Below are positions 43,510 through 51,764 of a stretch of 64,000 nt of DNA, one piece after another. This stretch comes from Saprospiraceae bacterium (lineage in GTDB: Bacteria; Bacteroidota; Bacteroidia; Chitinophagales; Saprospiraceae), in contig JAIYCH010000062.1 of the NCBI GenBank assembly GCA_027488135.1, forward strand, positions 42,091 through 106,090. Reading direction: 5' to 3'. The translations under genes and the position numbers were made by a program. Below the pieces are notes generated by a model. The model was not told the DNA's origin and did no database searches. It was given only the letters and a program-made list of their open reading frames with translations. Position 1 is the first letter of the stretch. Each line of letters begins with the position of its first letter.

Positions 43510-43911
43510 TCATTTTTTGAATATTCCCCATGCGGTAAACACCCAACCAAAAATTAGCAATGAACCACCTAAAGGGGTAATTGGACCCAACAAAGGAGTA
43601 CTTATATTAAATAATGATTGAGTAGATAACAAGTAAAGAGACCCTGAAAAAAGGATTATACCTATAAAAAATAGAAAACCAGCTACTTTAAATGCCCATT
43701 TTTCAACATTAGGAAAATGGGAACCTAGAAGCCCAAGCATAATAAGTGCAAAGGCATGATAAAATTGATATTTAACGCCTGTCTCGAAATTATTAATTTC
43801 TTTAAGAGATAATAAAGGTTTTAATCCATGTGCTGCAAAAGCACCAATGAGGACCCCTAAACAAGCGAAGGATAATCCACAAAGAATGTGAAATCTAGAA
43901 GAAGGATTCAT
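43510..43911 (-). CDS. DUF423 membrane protein
   Basis: This 133-residue protein matches DUF423 in length and layout: four hydrophobic segments, the family's LGVLIGAFAAHGLKPLLS near residue 20, ETGVKYQFYHAFALIMLGLL and FSGSLYLLSTQ. The function is unknown. It is convergent with the XRE gene and lies downstream of the oxidase-linked genes, 23 bases from the small CxxC protein gene, so it may be read through from that block. Confidence 0.9.
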   Translation of the reverse strand: MNPSSRFHILCGLSFACLGVLIGAFAAHGLKPLLSLKEINNFETGVKYQFYHAFALIMLGLLGSHFPNVEKWAFKVAGFLFFIGIILFSGSLYLLSTQSLFNISTPLLGPITPLGGSLLIFGWVFTAWGIFKK

Positions 43912-43934
43912 AAGTAAAGGAAATTAAAAAAAAA

Positions 43935-44162
43935 TTATTCAATAACCTTTTTCCTATTTTTAAACCACCAAAAAGCTAGTCCGCCCACTAATAAATAAGG
44001 AGTCAGCAGCATATATAGGATACCAGCATTCAGACCCTTACCAGCCGTCCCACCATTTTTCAAGTTACTTTCAGCAGCCATTTTACACATTGGACATTGT
44101 GCAACTAAATCTATATTCAAAAACAAAAACATTACAATAAAAAATACAACTAATTTTTTCAT
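43935..44162 (-). CDS. Small CxxC membrane protein at the end of the oxidase operon
   Basis: This 75-residue protein has a signal-like N-terminus, then AQCPMCKMAAESNLKNG, so that the mature part would begin near a CxxC with an extra Met, and a C-terminal membrane helix about residues 47-66 (NAGILYMLLTPYLLVGGLAFWW). Its place directly after the DUF420 gene (10 bases) in the oxidase block suggests a role linked to that complex. A metal-binding or thiol role is possible but unproven. Confidence 0.72.
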   Translation of the reverse strand: MKKLVVFFIVMFLFLNIDLVAQCPMCKMAAESNLKNGGTAGKGLNAGILYMLLTPYLLVGGLAFWWFKNRKKVIE

Positions 44163-44172
44163 AACAAACTAA

Positions 44173-44745
44173 TTATTTATAATAAGGCATTAAAAAATAG
44201 TAACAAATGGGCCCTGTAATGGCAACATATAACCAAACAGGAAAAACATACCTTGCTAACTTTTTGTGTCTTTCAAACTGATTTGTATAAGACCTTATAA
44301 AAGTCAATAAAATAAAAGGTAAACTCAAGGCAGCTAAAACAATATGACTAAAAAGCAACGTTAAATAAGCTGTACGACTACCCGAAACAAGAGAAAGCTC
44401 CTGAGTATCTAACACTCCATCATGATTAGCATCACCAAAGAGCGTTTCAGGCGTGGTGAAATGATAAATAACATAGGACAAAAGGAAAAGAACTGACAAT
44501 CCAAGGGCTGTTATCATTGCTCTTCTGTGCATCTCCATGTTTTTAGACTTTATGAAATAAAGACCTAAAATAAGAACTAAAGCAGTTAAAGCATTTACAG
44601 AAGCGTGAAAAGGAGCCAAGAAACCAAAATCTATACCAACGTCGAATTTGAAGCGCCTCATAAGACCCACAAGAATAAGAACAACAAAAGTTAAGATATA
44701 AGCAACTATATTTAGCTTCTTTTCAAGTACAAGATCTTTATTCAT
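44173..44745 (-). CDS. DUF420-family membrane protein
   Basis: This 190-residue protein has about five membrane segments. It belongs to DUF420 (CtaM-like) proteins found with cytochrome c oxidase clusters. An acidic loop DANHDGVLDTQE (about residue 105) resembles an EF-hand calcium loop and lies between helices, an unusual addition. It overlaps no gene but starts three bases after the SCO-like gene ends, in the same transcript. A role in oxidase assembly is inferred from context. Confidence 0.83.
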   Translation of the reverse strand: MNKDLVLEKKLNIVAYILTFVVLILVGLMRRFKFDVGIDFGFLAPFHASVNALTALVLILGLYFIKSKNMEMHRRAMITALGLSVLFLLSYVIYHFTTPETLFGDANHDGVLDTQELSLVSGSRTAYLTLLFSHIVLAALSLPFILLTFIRSYTNQFERHKKLARYVFPVWLYVAITGPICYYFLMPYYK

Positions 44746-44747
44746 AA

Positions 44748-45362
44748 TTACTTTTCTTTATCCCTTTTGAATATTAATTCATCTCTTGTTGATTCTATTG
44801 GAAGCAACATAGCAAGATGTTCCGTTAACCTTGTTAATTCTTTACCCGAGGCAAGATTGTAATGTTTCCTGACAGTACCAGAAGTATCTACGAGAGCAAC
44901 AGGAATTTCACCTACAGCAGGTTTCATAAAAAAATACATACGCTGAACACCGAGATCAGGAAAATAGGACATAATAGGAGAAGGGAACAATTTATGACGT
45001 TTAACAAAAGCAATAAGAGAATCAGGCTGGGTAGAATTTGAAAAAATATAAAAAGAAATATCAGACCTACTTTTAAATTGATCATGAAGTTCATCAAGAT
45101 ACTTCATAGAACCATTTTCATTTTCAAGACCATCAGGATACCAAATACCCAGGTGAACCTTACCTTTAGTATTATCAGCAGAGAAAACAATTTTATCAAA
45201 AGAAACTCTTGTTTCTTTTTCCATTGGACCTAAATCACCCAATTCAGCTAATGCCTTTAACCTATAATCTAACCCAGTTTGAAGGTAATACCAACTAACC
45301 ACTGGTACACCTCCGAAAATTCCTAATAGAAAAATAAACTGCCAAATCGATTTACTGGTCAT
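44748..45362 (-). CDS. SCO1-like thioredoxin-fold protein without cysteines
   Basis: This 204-residue protein has one N-terminal membrane anchor and a thioredoxin-like fold pattern: KGKVHLGIWYPDG near residue 65 where SCO proteins have a CxxxC copper site, then YLDELHDQFKSRSDISFYIFSNST and EIPVALVDTSGTVRKHYNL, typical of SCO. No cysteine exists anywhere in the sequence, so it cannot bind copper in the usual way. Position between subunit IV and DUF420 is where SCO lies in related clusters. It may be a structural or chaperone descendant of SCO. Spacing to neighbours is 3-8 bases. Confidence 0.75.
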   Translation of the reverse strand: MTSKSIWQFIFLLGIFGGVPVVSWYYLQTGLDYRLKALAELGDLGPMEKETRVSFDKIVFSADNTKGKVHLGIWYPDGLENENGSMKYLDELHDQFKSRSDISFYIFSNSTQPDSLIAFVKRHKLFPSPIMSYFPDLGVQRMYFFMKPAVGEIPVALVDTSGTVRKHYNLASGKELTRLTEHLAMLLPIESTRDELIFKRDKEK

Positions 45363-45370
45363 ATATTATG

Positions 45371-45790
45371 TTAAAGTCTAAAAAGGCTTGTATCTTCAAC
45401 GTAACCCTGTTTACCCTTTAAAGGTTCAACTGTTTTAGCATTTTTTTCCTTAACAAACTCTCTTCTTGCCTTCCATGCTGTTCCTTCTTGAAAAAAGGCA
45501 AAGAGTGCCCAAATCAACAAGGAAGTTGGTAATAGAACCGTTAATGCTAAGCCCTTTACCTCGTAAGCCATGTGCATAAATTCATAAATAATAAAATACG
45601 CTTTGTATATAGAAAGCACAGCAATAATAAAACCAACAGGATAGGCAATCCAAGCAATATCATTAATGCCAGGAATAATGTGACCTTTACCAAAGAGCGA
45701 AATAAAAACCTCAATTAAAGTAACAAAGCCCAATAGAAACAAACCTTTAACTACAGCTTTTTTGCTTTCTTCGTATGTTTTATGACTCAT
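45371..45790 (-). CDS. Cytochrome c oxidase subunit IV-like protein
   Basis: This 139-residue protein has three membrane segments (about residues 12-30, 46-65, 80-100) and the family-typical FIIAVLSIYKAYFIIYEFMHM and LLPTSLLIWALFAFFQEG. It corresponds to the small subunit IV found in caa3/aa3-type bacterial oxidases. It is placed between subunit III and the SCO-like gene in one transcript, 33 bases after subunit III. Confidence 0.85.
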   Translation of the reverse strand: MSHKTYEESKKAVVKGLFLLGFVTLIEVFISLFGKGHIIPGINDIAWIAYPVGFIIAVLSIYKAYFIIYEFMHMAYEVKGLALTVLLPTSLLIWALFAFFQEGTAWKARREFVKEKNAKTVEPLKGKQGYVEDTSLFRL

Positions 45791-45823
45791 AATTCAAAAT
45801 TTAGAAATGAACAAGATTTAAAA

Positions 45824-46753
45824 TTAAAACAGATAGAAAACAAGAAAAACGAAAACCCAAACTAGATCGACGAAATGCCAATATAAGCCAATTTTCTCAA
45901 CCATCTCATATCCATTTTTCCTAGACGCATACACACCACTAGCCACATTAATCATAATAATCAATAAAAATGCAACCCCAGATAACACGTGAAAACCATG
46001 AAAACCGGTAATAAAAAAGAATAAGGCGCCAAAAGCTTTAGGCCCAAATTCCTCCATTTGGACTTTACCTGCAGCAGGCCCCGAAGTAACTTTAAATTTC
46101 TTATGTATGAATCCATCATTATCTACAAAAGCATTGGGATGATCACCTTTAGCCATAGCATGATGACCTTCAGCATGACTTTCATCATGACCGCCCTCTT
46201 CAGACTTATGCAAAAGATACGAGGCTCCTGCTTTGAAGGTTTCACCTGTAGAATTACCTTTTTCATCAAGATATGTACCTGCATCAATATGACTACCAAA
46301 AGGATTAGTGGTAACAGACATATTTTCTTTACCAATCAAATTTGACCATTCCCAAGCCTGGCAACCCAAAAATCCAGCTCCACCTATAATAGTAAGGAAC
46401 ATCCAAAAAACAACACCCCTTTTGTTTTCCCTATGACCCTCCTGTACGGCTCTTACCATAGTAACAGAAGAAATAATCAAGAGAAAGGACATGATAGTCA
46501 CGAAAATCAAAGGCGCATCATGAATACCAAAAGGAGCCGTCGAAAAAACGAAATCAGGCACCGGCCAACTTGGGCTACTAAAGCGAAGTGCACCATAAGC
46601 AATTAAAAAACCAGCAAAAGTAAATGCATCAGAAAGCAAGAAATACCACATCATCAATTTACCATAACTGATGTTAAAGGGTGCAGCAGCTCCTTCCCAA
46701 GAACCGCCATGATTTTCACTATGCTGATGTAGCACATTTTCAGTTGTCTCCAT
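45824..46753 (-). CDS. ctaE: Cytochrome c oxidase subunit III, long form with His-rich insert
   Basis: This 309-residue protein matches subunit III: N-terminal MMWYFLLSDAFTFAGFLIAYGALRF, IITFFFITGFHGFHVLSGVAFL-type C-terminal helices and GLYWHFVDLVWVFVFLVFYLF at the end. Between helices about residues 150-220 it carries a long hydrophilic insert with EEGGHDESHAEGHHAMAKGDH, very rich in histidine, not part of the basic family. Further histidines lie at the N-terminus (HQHSENH). The insert could bind metal or make contacts in the supercomplex. It follows a second subunit III gene by about 30 bases. Confidence 0.93.
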   Translation of the reverse strand: METTENVLHQHSENHGGSWEGAAAPFNISYGKLMMWYFLLSDAFTFAGFLIAYGALRFSSPSWPVPDFVFSTAPFGIHDAPLIFVTIMSFLLIISSVTMVRAVQEGHRENKRGVVFWMFLTIIGGAGFLGCQAWEWSNLIGKENMSVTTNPFGSHIDAGTYLDEKGNSTGETFKAGASYLLHKSEEGGHDESHAEGHHAMAKGDHPNAFVDNDGFIHKKFKVTSGPAAGKVQMEEFGPKAFGALFFFITGFHGFHVLSGVAFLLIIMINVASGVYASRKNGYEMVEKIGLYWHFVDLVWVFVFLVFYLF

Positions 46754-46783
46754 TCCTAAAATTTTAAAAATTAAAATGATTTC

Positions 46784-47368
46784 CTATGATTGCTGTTGTA
46801 ACCATAAGAAAACGATTAAGTATATCCATAATACATCAACAAAATGCCAATATATTTGTGTCATTTCAAAGCGCAATTTTCGTTTTGCAGAAACCTCATA
46901 AGGTAAAATAAAAGCATGTAAAATAGCTACAAAAACAGCAGCAAGACCACCTAATATATGGGCAGCATGTAAACCCGACAACACATATAAGAACGATCCA
47001 GAAGGATTGGTACCTAATTCGACACCCAAAGATACTAAAGCCATCCATCCTTGATACTGTAAGTAAATAAATAGAATACCCAGTACAAAAGTAAGAAGTA
47101 ATAAATATTTATATAACTTAACATTACCCGCCAAGAAACCTTTATAAGAAAAATGCAAAGTAAAACTACTGACAATTAATGTAAGCGTGCTATACAAAAA
47201 CAAAACAGGCATTGGAAACTCAAGCCAATTACCAGCAGCTTGACGAACTACATAAGCACTTGTCAATGCTGCAAACAACATTACAACACTTGCACAACTC
47301 ACTAGGAGTGCAAATTTTTGAGGATGAATCTTATTCCTGCTATAAACTGTATTTTCTAATGTTGACAT
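46784..47368 (-). CDS. Cytochrome c oxidase subunit III, short form
   Basis: This 194-residue protein has five membrane helices and the subunit III family features VVMLFAALTSAYVVRQAAGNWLEFP, SFLYVLSGLHAAHILGGLAAV and ETQIYWHFVDVLWIYLIVFLWL-like end (MTQIYWHFVDVLWIYL). It is a second member of the family, shorter than the 309-residue protein downstream. Paired subunit III genes are common in Bacteroidota oxidase clusters. It lies 11 bases after ctaB. Confidence 0.92.
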   Translation of the reverse strand: MSTLENTVYSRNKIHPQKFALLVSCASVVMLFAALTSAYVVRQAAGNWLEFPMPVLFLYSTLTLIVSSFTLHFSYKGFLAGNVKLYKYLLLLTFVLGILFIYLQYQGWMALVSLGVELGTNPSGSFLYVLSGLHAAHILGGLAAVFVAILHAFILPYEVSAKRKLRFEMTQIYWHFVDVLWIYLIVFLWLQQQS

Positions 47369-47379
47369 TTAGTAACCTT

Positions 47380-48285
47380 TTAGTTTAATTTATCCATTAA
47401 AAATACACCCAAAACGACTGGAATATAAAAAAACGAAAAGAACAATAAAGTTAAAGCAGCTTTCTTATTGTTCGAAGAATATAACCTGAAACTCAATACA
47501 ATATAAACCAATGAGAATAACATAAATAAAATTAATGAGAAATACCCAGAGATTTTAAAATACTGACTTAGAAGATACACTGGAACAAGGAATAAAGAAT
47601 AAATAAACGCTTGAAAACCAGTAGTATTTGTTGGCATTTCACCTAAACTAGGTGTAATCTTGAATCCTGCTTTAATGTAATCCTGATGACCTAACCAGGA
47701 AATAGCCCAAAAATGGGGAAATTGCCAAAAGAACTGAATAGCAAATAAACATAATCCTAATGTTGTTAATTCACCTTGAGCAGAAACTGTTCCTATAAGA
47801 ACGGGTAATGCACCTGGAATAGCACCGACAAAGACCGCAACAGAAGAAACTCTCTTTAATGGGGTATATACAAAAGCGTAAAGCAATAAAGAAATAGCTC
47901 CTAATAAAGCAGACCAAAGACTTAAATTAGCTAATATGATAAGACCAAAAACACTCATCAGACCAGCAATTAAAACGGCAGTAGATTCATCCATTCTGCC
48001 TGCTGGCAAGGGCCTGTTTACAGTTCTTGACATTTTGGCGTCGTATCCTTTTTCCAGTGCCTGATTTAAGGCATTGGCAGCGCCGGTAATTAAGAATCCA
48101 CCAATGAAAATAGAAAATAATTTATAGGTCAAAGAACGATCAACAGGCAAGGCTATCCAATAAGCCATAAGAGCAGAAAAAACAACGGTCAAAGTTAAAC
48201 GAAGTTTTACCAATTGGGTAAAATCGATGATGGCTAAAACCCATTGTTTTTTCTCTCTTTTAAGAGCACCTGATTGCAGGTTCAT
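47380..48285 (-). CDS. ctaB: Protoheme IX farnesyltransferase (heme O synthase)
   Basis: This 301-residue UbiA-family prenyltransferase attaches farnesyl to heme B to give heme O, the precursor of heme A. The first Asp-rich-like motif is in GAANALNQALEKGYDAKMSRTVNRPLPAGRM (N, D and R kept), and the second in FQFFWQFPHFWAISWLGHQDYIKAGFKI-type sequence (FFWQFPHFWAISW). Multiple membrane helices fit. It sits in the operon between subunit I and the subunit III genes and implies a heme-a-type oxidase; heme A synthase (CtaA) is not in the window. Confidence 0.96.
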   Translation of the reverse strand: MNLQSGALKREKKQWVLAIIDFTQLVKLRLTLTVVFSALMAYWIALPVDRSLTYKLFSIFIGGFLITGAANALNQALEKGYDAKMSRTVNRPLPAGRMDESTAVLIAGLMSVFGLIILANLSLWSALLGAISLLLYAFVYTPLKRVSSVAVFVGAIPGALPVLIGTVSAQGELTTLGLCLFAIQFFWQFPHFWAISWLGHQDYIKAGFKITPSLGEMPTNTTGFQAFIYSLFLVPVYLLSQYFKISGYFSLILFMLFSLVYIVLSFRLYSSNNKKAALTLLFFSFFYIPVVLGVFLMDKLN

Positions 48286-48329
48286 TCTTTATTTAAATTT
48301 AGTTCAACTAAATAAAAACCAATACAAAA

Positions 48330-50186
48330 TTAATGCGTTTCTGACTCACCTTCTTTCAAAGGAGTTATCTGAGAAATGAACTCCTGCCCATCTTTTGCAT
48401 AATCATAAGCCCATCTGTGAACAACAGGAAGTTTACCAGCCCAATTGCCGTGTCCAGGATCTACTTCCGTAGTCCATTCCAAAGTAGTTGCACCCCATGG
48501 ATTTTTTTCAGTAACTTTTTTACCATACCAAATACTATAAAAGAAATTAATGATAAGAATTAACTGAAATCCAAAGGTAATGATAGCTGCAATAGTAATG
48601 AACTTATTCATATCATCGAACTGGGAAAAAGATTGGAAGGTATCAAAACGATAATATCTTCTTGGAACACCCGCCATACCTATATAATGCATAGGCCAAA
48701 ATATAAGATATGCACCAATCATGGTACCCCAGAAATGTAATTTACCCAGCGTTTCATTCATAAATCTACCATACATTTTAGGAAACCAATGATAAACACC
48801 AGCAAACATACCAAAAAATGCAGCTACACCCATTACGATGTGAAAGTGTGCAACCACAAAATAAGTATCGTGCATCTGAATATCAATCGCTGAATTTCCT
48901 AAAAATATACCTGTCAATCCACCTGAAATGAACATAGAAACGAAGCCAATACCAAATAGACTGGCCGCTGTAAACCTGATATTTCCACCAAATAAAGTGG
49001 CAATCCAGTTAAACACCTTAACCGCCGAGGGTACAGCAATAATTAAAGTGAATACCACGAAGAAATTAGATATAAAAGGATTCACACCAGACATAAACAT
49101 GTGGTGAGCCCACACTATGAAGGATAAAAATCCAATAGCTAATATAGAAAAGACCATGGCCTTATAACCGAACACTGGCTTGCGGCTGTGAACAGCAAGT
49201 ACTTCAGACACAATGCCCATGGCAGGTAATATAATAATATATACTTCAGGGTGACCTAAGAACCAAAATAAATGCTGATATAAAACAGGGCTTCCACCCA
49301 CATGATCTAATGCCTGACCACCAATAAAAATTTCATTTAAAAAGAAACTAGTTCCTAAACCTCTATCACACATCACTAAAAAGAATGCTGATGCTAATAC
49401 GGGGAAAGATAACAGACCCAAAATAGCTGTAACAAAAAATGCCCATATAGTAAGTGGCATTCTCCACATATTCATTCCTTTGGTTCTAAGGTTTAAAACG
49501 GTAGTAATATAATTTATACCACCTAAAAGCACTGATACTACAAAGAAAACCAAACTTATTAACCATAAAGTCATACCTGCACCGGAACCAGAGCTCGCCT
49601 GTGGCAAGGCGCTTAATGGAGGATAAGCTGTCCAACCACCAGAAAAAGGTCCCGTATTTAGGAATAAAGATATGAACATAATGAGTCCAGCAAGGAAGAA
49701 AAACCAATAAGACATCATATTCAATAATGGAGAGGCCATATCACGAGCCCCTAACTGAAGGGGAATTAAGAGATTACTAAAAGTACCACTTAATCCGGCA
49801 GTAAGTACAAAAAACACTAAAATAGTACCGTGCATTGTAACCAAAGCATAATAGAAATCAGGCGATAGTGCCCCCATTCCAGTTTCTGCATTAATTTCAA
49901 TCCATCTGCCTAAAACAGGTTTTAGCCAAGCCATACTTTCCTCAGGAAAGCCAAGTTGAAGCCTAAATACGAGAGACATTAAACCACCAATGACACCCCA
50001 AAACATACCTGTGATAAGGAATTGTTTAGCGATCATTTTGTGATCCTGACTAAAGATATAGGTAGTAATAAAATTAGATTGAAACTTGTCACCATCATGG
50101 TGCTCATGGAAATGATCATCATATCCCATTTGTTCAATCAAAACATCTTCTTCTGAATGTGGAGCAGCAGTTAAAACATTTGCCAT
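48330..50186 (-). CDS. ctaD: Cytochrome c oxidase subunit I
   Basis: The protein from the ATG at 50186 has 618 residues; the frame to 50234 overlaps coxB and is not needed. It carries the catalytic subunit features: the low-spin heme His in VTMHGTILVFFVLTAG, the CuB/cross-link motif WFLGHPEVYIIILPAMG, VWAHHMFMSG with the two CuB histidines, and HDTYFVVAHFHIVMGVA with heme a and a3 ligands. The cross-linked Tyr follows the first CuB His by four residues (HPEVY). The K-channel is thus type A. The N-terminus is His/Asp-rich (DDHFHEHHDGD). It reduces oxygen to water and pumps protons. Confidence 0.97.
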   Translation of the reverse strand: MANVLTAAPHSEEDVLIEQMGYDDHFHEHHDGDKFQSNFITTYIFSQDHKMIAKQFLITGMFWGVIGGLMSLVFRLQLGFPEESMAWLKPVLGRWIEINAETGMGALSPDFYYALVTMHGTILVFFVLTAGLSGTFSNLLIPLQLGARDMASPLLNMMSYWFFFLAGLIMFISLFLNTGPFSGGWTAYPPLSALPQASSGSGAGMTLWLISLVFFVVSVLLGGINYITTVLNLRTKGMNMWRMPLTIWAFFVTAILGLLSFPVLASAFFLVMCDRGLGTSFFLNEIFIGGQALDHVGGSPVLYQHLFWFLGHPEVYIIILPAMGIVSEVLAVHSRKPVFGYKAMVFSILAIGFLSFIVWAHHMFMSGVNPFISNFFVVFTLIIAVPSAVKVFNWIATLFGGNIRFTAASLFGIGFVSMFISGGLTGIFLGNSAIDIQMHDTYFVVAHFHIVMGVAAFFGMFAGVYHWFPKMYGRFMNETLGKLHFWGTMIGAYLIFWPMHYIGMAGVPRRYYRFDTFQSFSQFDDMNKFITIAAIITFGFQLILIINFFYSIWYGKKVTEKNPWGATTLEWTTEVDPGHGNWAGKLPVVHRWAYDYAKDGQEFISQITPLKEGESETH

Positions 50187-50214
50187 TAGTTCTGATTTTT
50201 TTTGTTTGTTTTGA

Positions 50215-51666
50215 TTATAATGAAAGTCCAGCACCTAACAGAGTAAATACCCATTTAGTTGTCGTATTATCTTCAGTAGCTATAGAAGCTGGTGATAACT
50301 CAACTTGAGATGCATTCACGCCATTAGCATATAAGACATCTAAAATCAACTTAGTTTTTGCTTCTGCCACCATATTGTCGCTCTCAGTAGGGATGGTAAC
50401 CGATAATTTAATACGACTACCTTGTCTGGTTTTTAAAGCATCAGCTAACAAGACCAACTGCTCTTTAGAAAAGCCATTAAGACTGAATTCTTTATCACCC
50501 TTAAAACTAAGGGCATCTACTGGTAAATCTTTTCCAATGTTATCGGCTACAAAAGCTGCATTAAACGCTTCTTTTTTTGAAGACACTTCTGCATCAAACA
50601 ATTTATCCGTCCAAGGATCACTTTCTTTATACCGAATATTAGAAAGATAATAAGAAGATTGTGAAGCTAACCAAGTGTCATATTCTTCTTGAGAAACAAT
50701 TTTGACAGGACGCTTCATACTATAATGGCCACGACCACACAATTCAGCACAAGCTAACTCATACTCAAAAGTTTCCCAAAGCATTTTCAAAGGATCTGCA
50801 GGATCTGGCACATTGTACTCAGGGTATTTTTTAAGTTCCTGACGGTATTCTTCAGTAGTTTTCGATGGTGTAAATACAAAATAGGTAGGCATACCAGGAA
50901 TGGCATCCATTTTAACTCTGAAATGAGGTAGATAAAAATTATGAAGTACATCTTGTGCTGTAATTCTAACTCTCACTTTTTGACCCACAGGAAGAACAAG
51001 TTCGGTGGCAAGAAAATCATCCAGATTTTTCTCATCTTTCCAATTCTGACCTAATGGATTCTCACTTGTGATCATTTTATAGTTCTTCTCACCAATCAAA
51101 CCATCAGCGCCAGGATATCTCAAATTCCATCCAAATTGAAAACCAGTAGCCTCAATTTCCATATAATCGTCACCTTCATTTACATCTGCCATAATCTCAT
51201 TCCAGGCATCTAAACCACCTACAACTAAAAAGGTCATTACTACAGCAGGAATAGCAGTCCAAATAATTTCTAACTTATTGTCGTGAGGTATAAAAAGAGC
51301 CTTTCTTCCCTTTTTGGCGCTATATTTCCAACCGAAATAAAACAATAATATGTGTGTGATAACGAAAACAATGCCTGTGAAAAACAAAGTGATATTAAAC
51401 ACTTTATCAATGATAGGTCCGTGTTGTGAAGCTGAAGTGTGAGGACCGTAGCCTAACATGTAATTCTTAAAATAAAGGGCAGACGCAACACATCCAACTA
51501 AGAAAACAACGAGAAAGATAATCATGTAGCCGCCTTGACTGCGATTAACTTCATACTGCATTTCTTCTTCTCCTCTTATTTTTGCAGCAAGTTCAGTTAC
51601 CTTCCCTATTTGTACAATAATAACAGCGATAAGAATTATACTAATTATTACAAGAAGAATAGTCAT
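50215..51666 (-). CDS. coxB: Cytochrome c oxidase subunit II with C-terminal extension
   Basis: This 483-residue protein is longer than usual. It has an N-terminal helix plus two transmembrane helices, WTAIPAVVMTFLVVGGLDAWN, and the CuA site with H in YLPHFRVKMDAIPGMP and ELACAELCGRGHYSM (two Cys, His, Met), all present. After residue about 355 follows an extra segment of about 125 residues: SFKGDKEFSLNGFSKEQLVLLADAL ... AKTKLILDVLYANGVNASQVEL, resembling an OmpA-type peptidoglycan-binding fold by eye. No heme motif exists, so it is not a caa3 fusion. It starts after a 98-base gap that carries a promoter. Confidence 0.95.
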   Translation of the reverse strand: MTILLVIISIILIAVIIVQIGKVTELAAKIRGEEEMQYEVNRSQGGYMIIFLVVFLVGCVASALYFKNYMLGYGPHTSASQHGPIIDKVFNITLFFTGIVFVITHILLFYFGWKYSAKKGRKALFIPHDNKLEIIWTAIPAVVMTFLVVGGLDAWNEIMADVNEGDDYMEIEATGFQFGWNLRYPGADGLIGEKNYKMITSENPLGQNWKDEKNLDDFLATELVLPVGQKVRVRITAQDVLHNFYLPHFRVKMDAIPGMPTYFVFTPSKTTEEYRQELKKYPEYNVPDPADPLKMLWETFEYELACAELCGRGHYSMKRPVKIVSQEEYDTWLASQSSYYLSNIRYKESDPWTDKLFDAEVSSKKEAFNAAFVADNIGKDLPVDALSFKGDKEFSLNGFSKEQLVLLADALKTRQGSRIKLSVTIPTESDNMVAEAKTKLILDVLYANGVNASQVELSPASIATEDNTTTKWVFTLLGAGLSL

Positions 51667-51699
51667 GATGATTTATTGTTTATGTAAAAATGTGAGCAA

Positions 51700-51733
51700 C
51701 AAAATTAGGTTTTAATTAACTTATTAAACAAAA
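51700..51733 (-). promoter_or_regulatory. Internal promoter before coxB
   Basis: On the minus strand TTTTG (51733-51729) and TAATTTTG (51707-51700) are spaced by 21 bases, matching the Bacteroidota -33/-7 pair. It lies in the 98-base gap between actF and coxB, so the oxidase genes could be expressed apart from the act genes. Confidence 0.6.
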
Positions 51734-51764
51734 TTCGTCCACAATGGTTTTTTATTTAGAATGA

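Noticed and set aside
43510..43911. DUF423 gene as part of the oxidase complex
   Set aside because: It is a widespread family without known respiratory link; its place after the operon is probably coincidental.
46058..46345. 95-codon open frame antisense to ctaE
   Set aside because: Shadow of the His-rich insert of ctaE; no independent signal.
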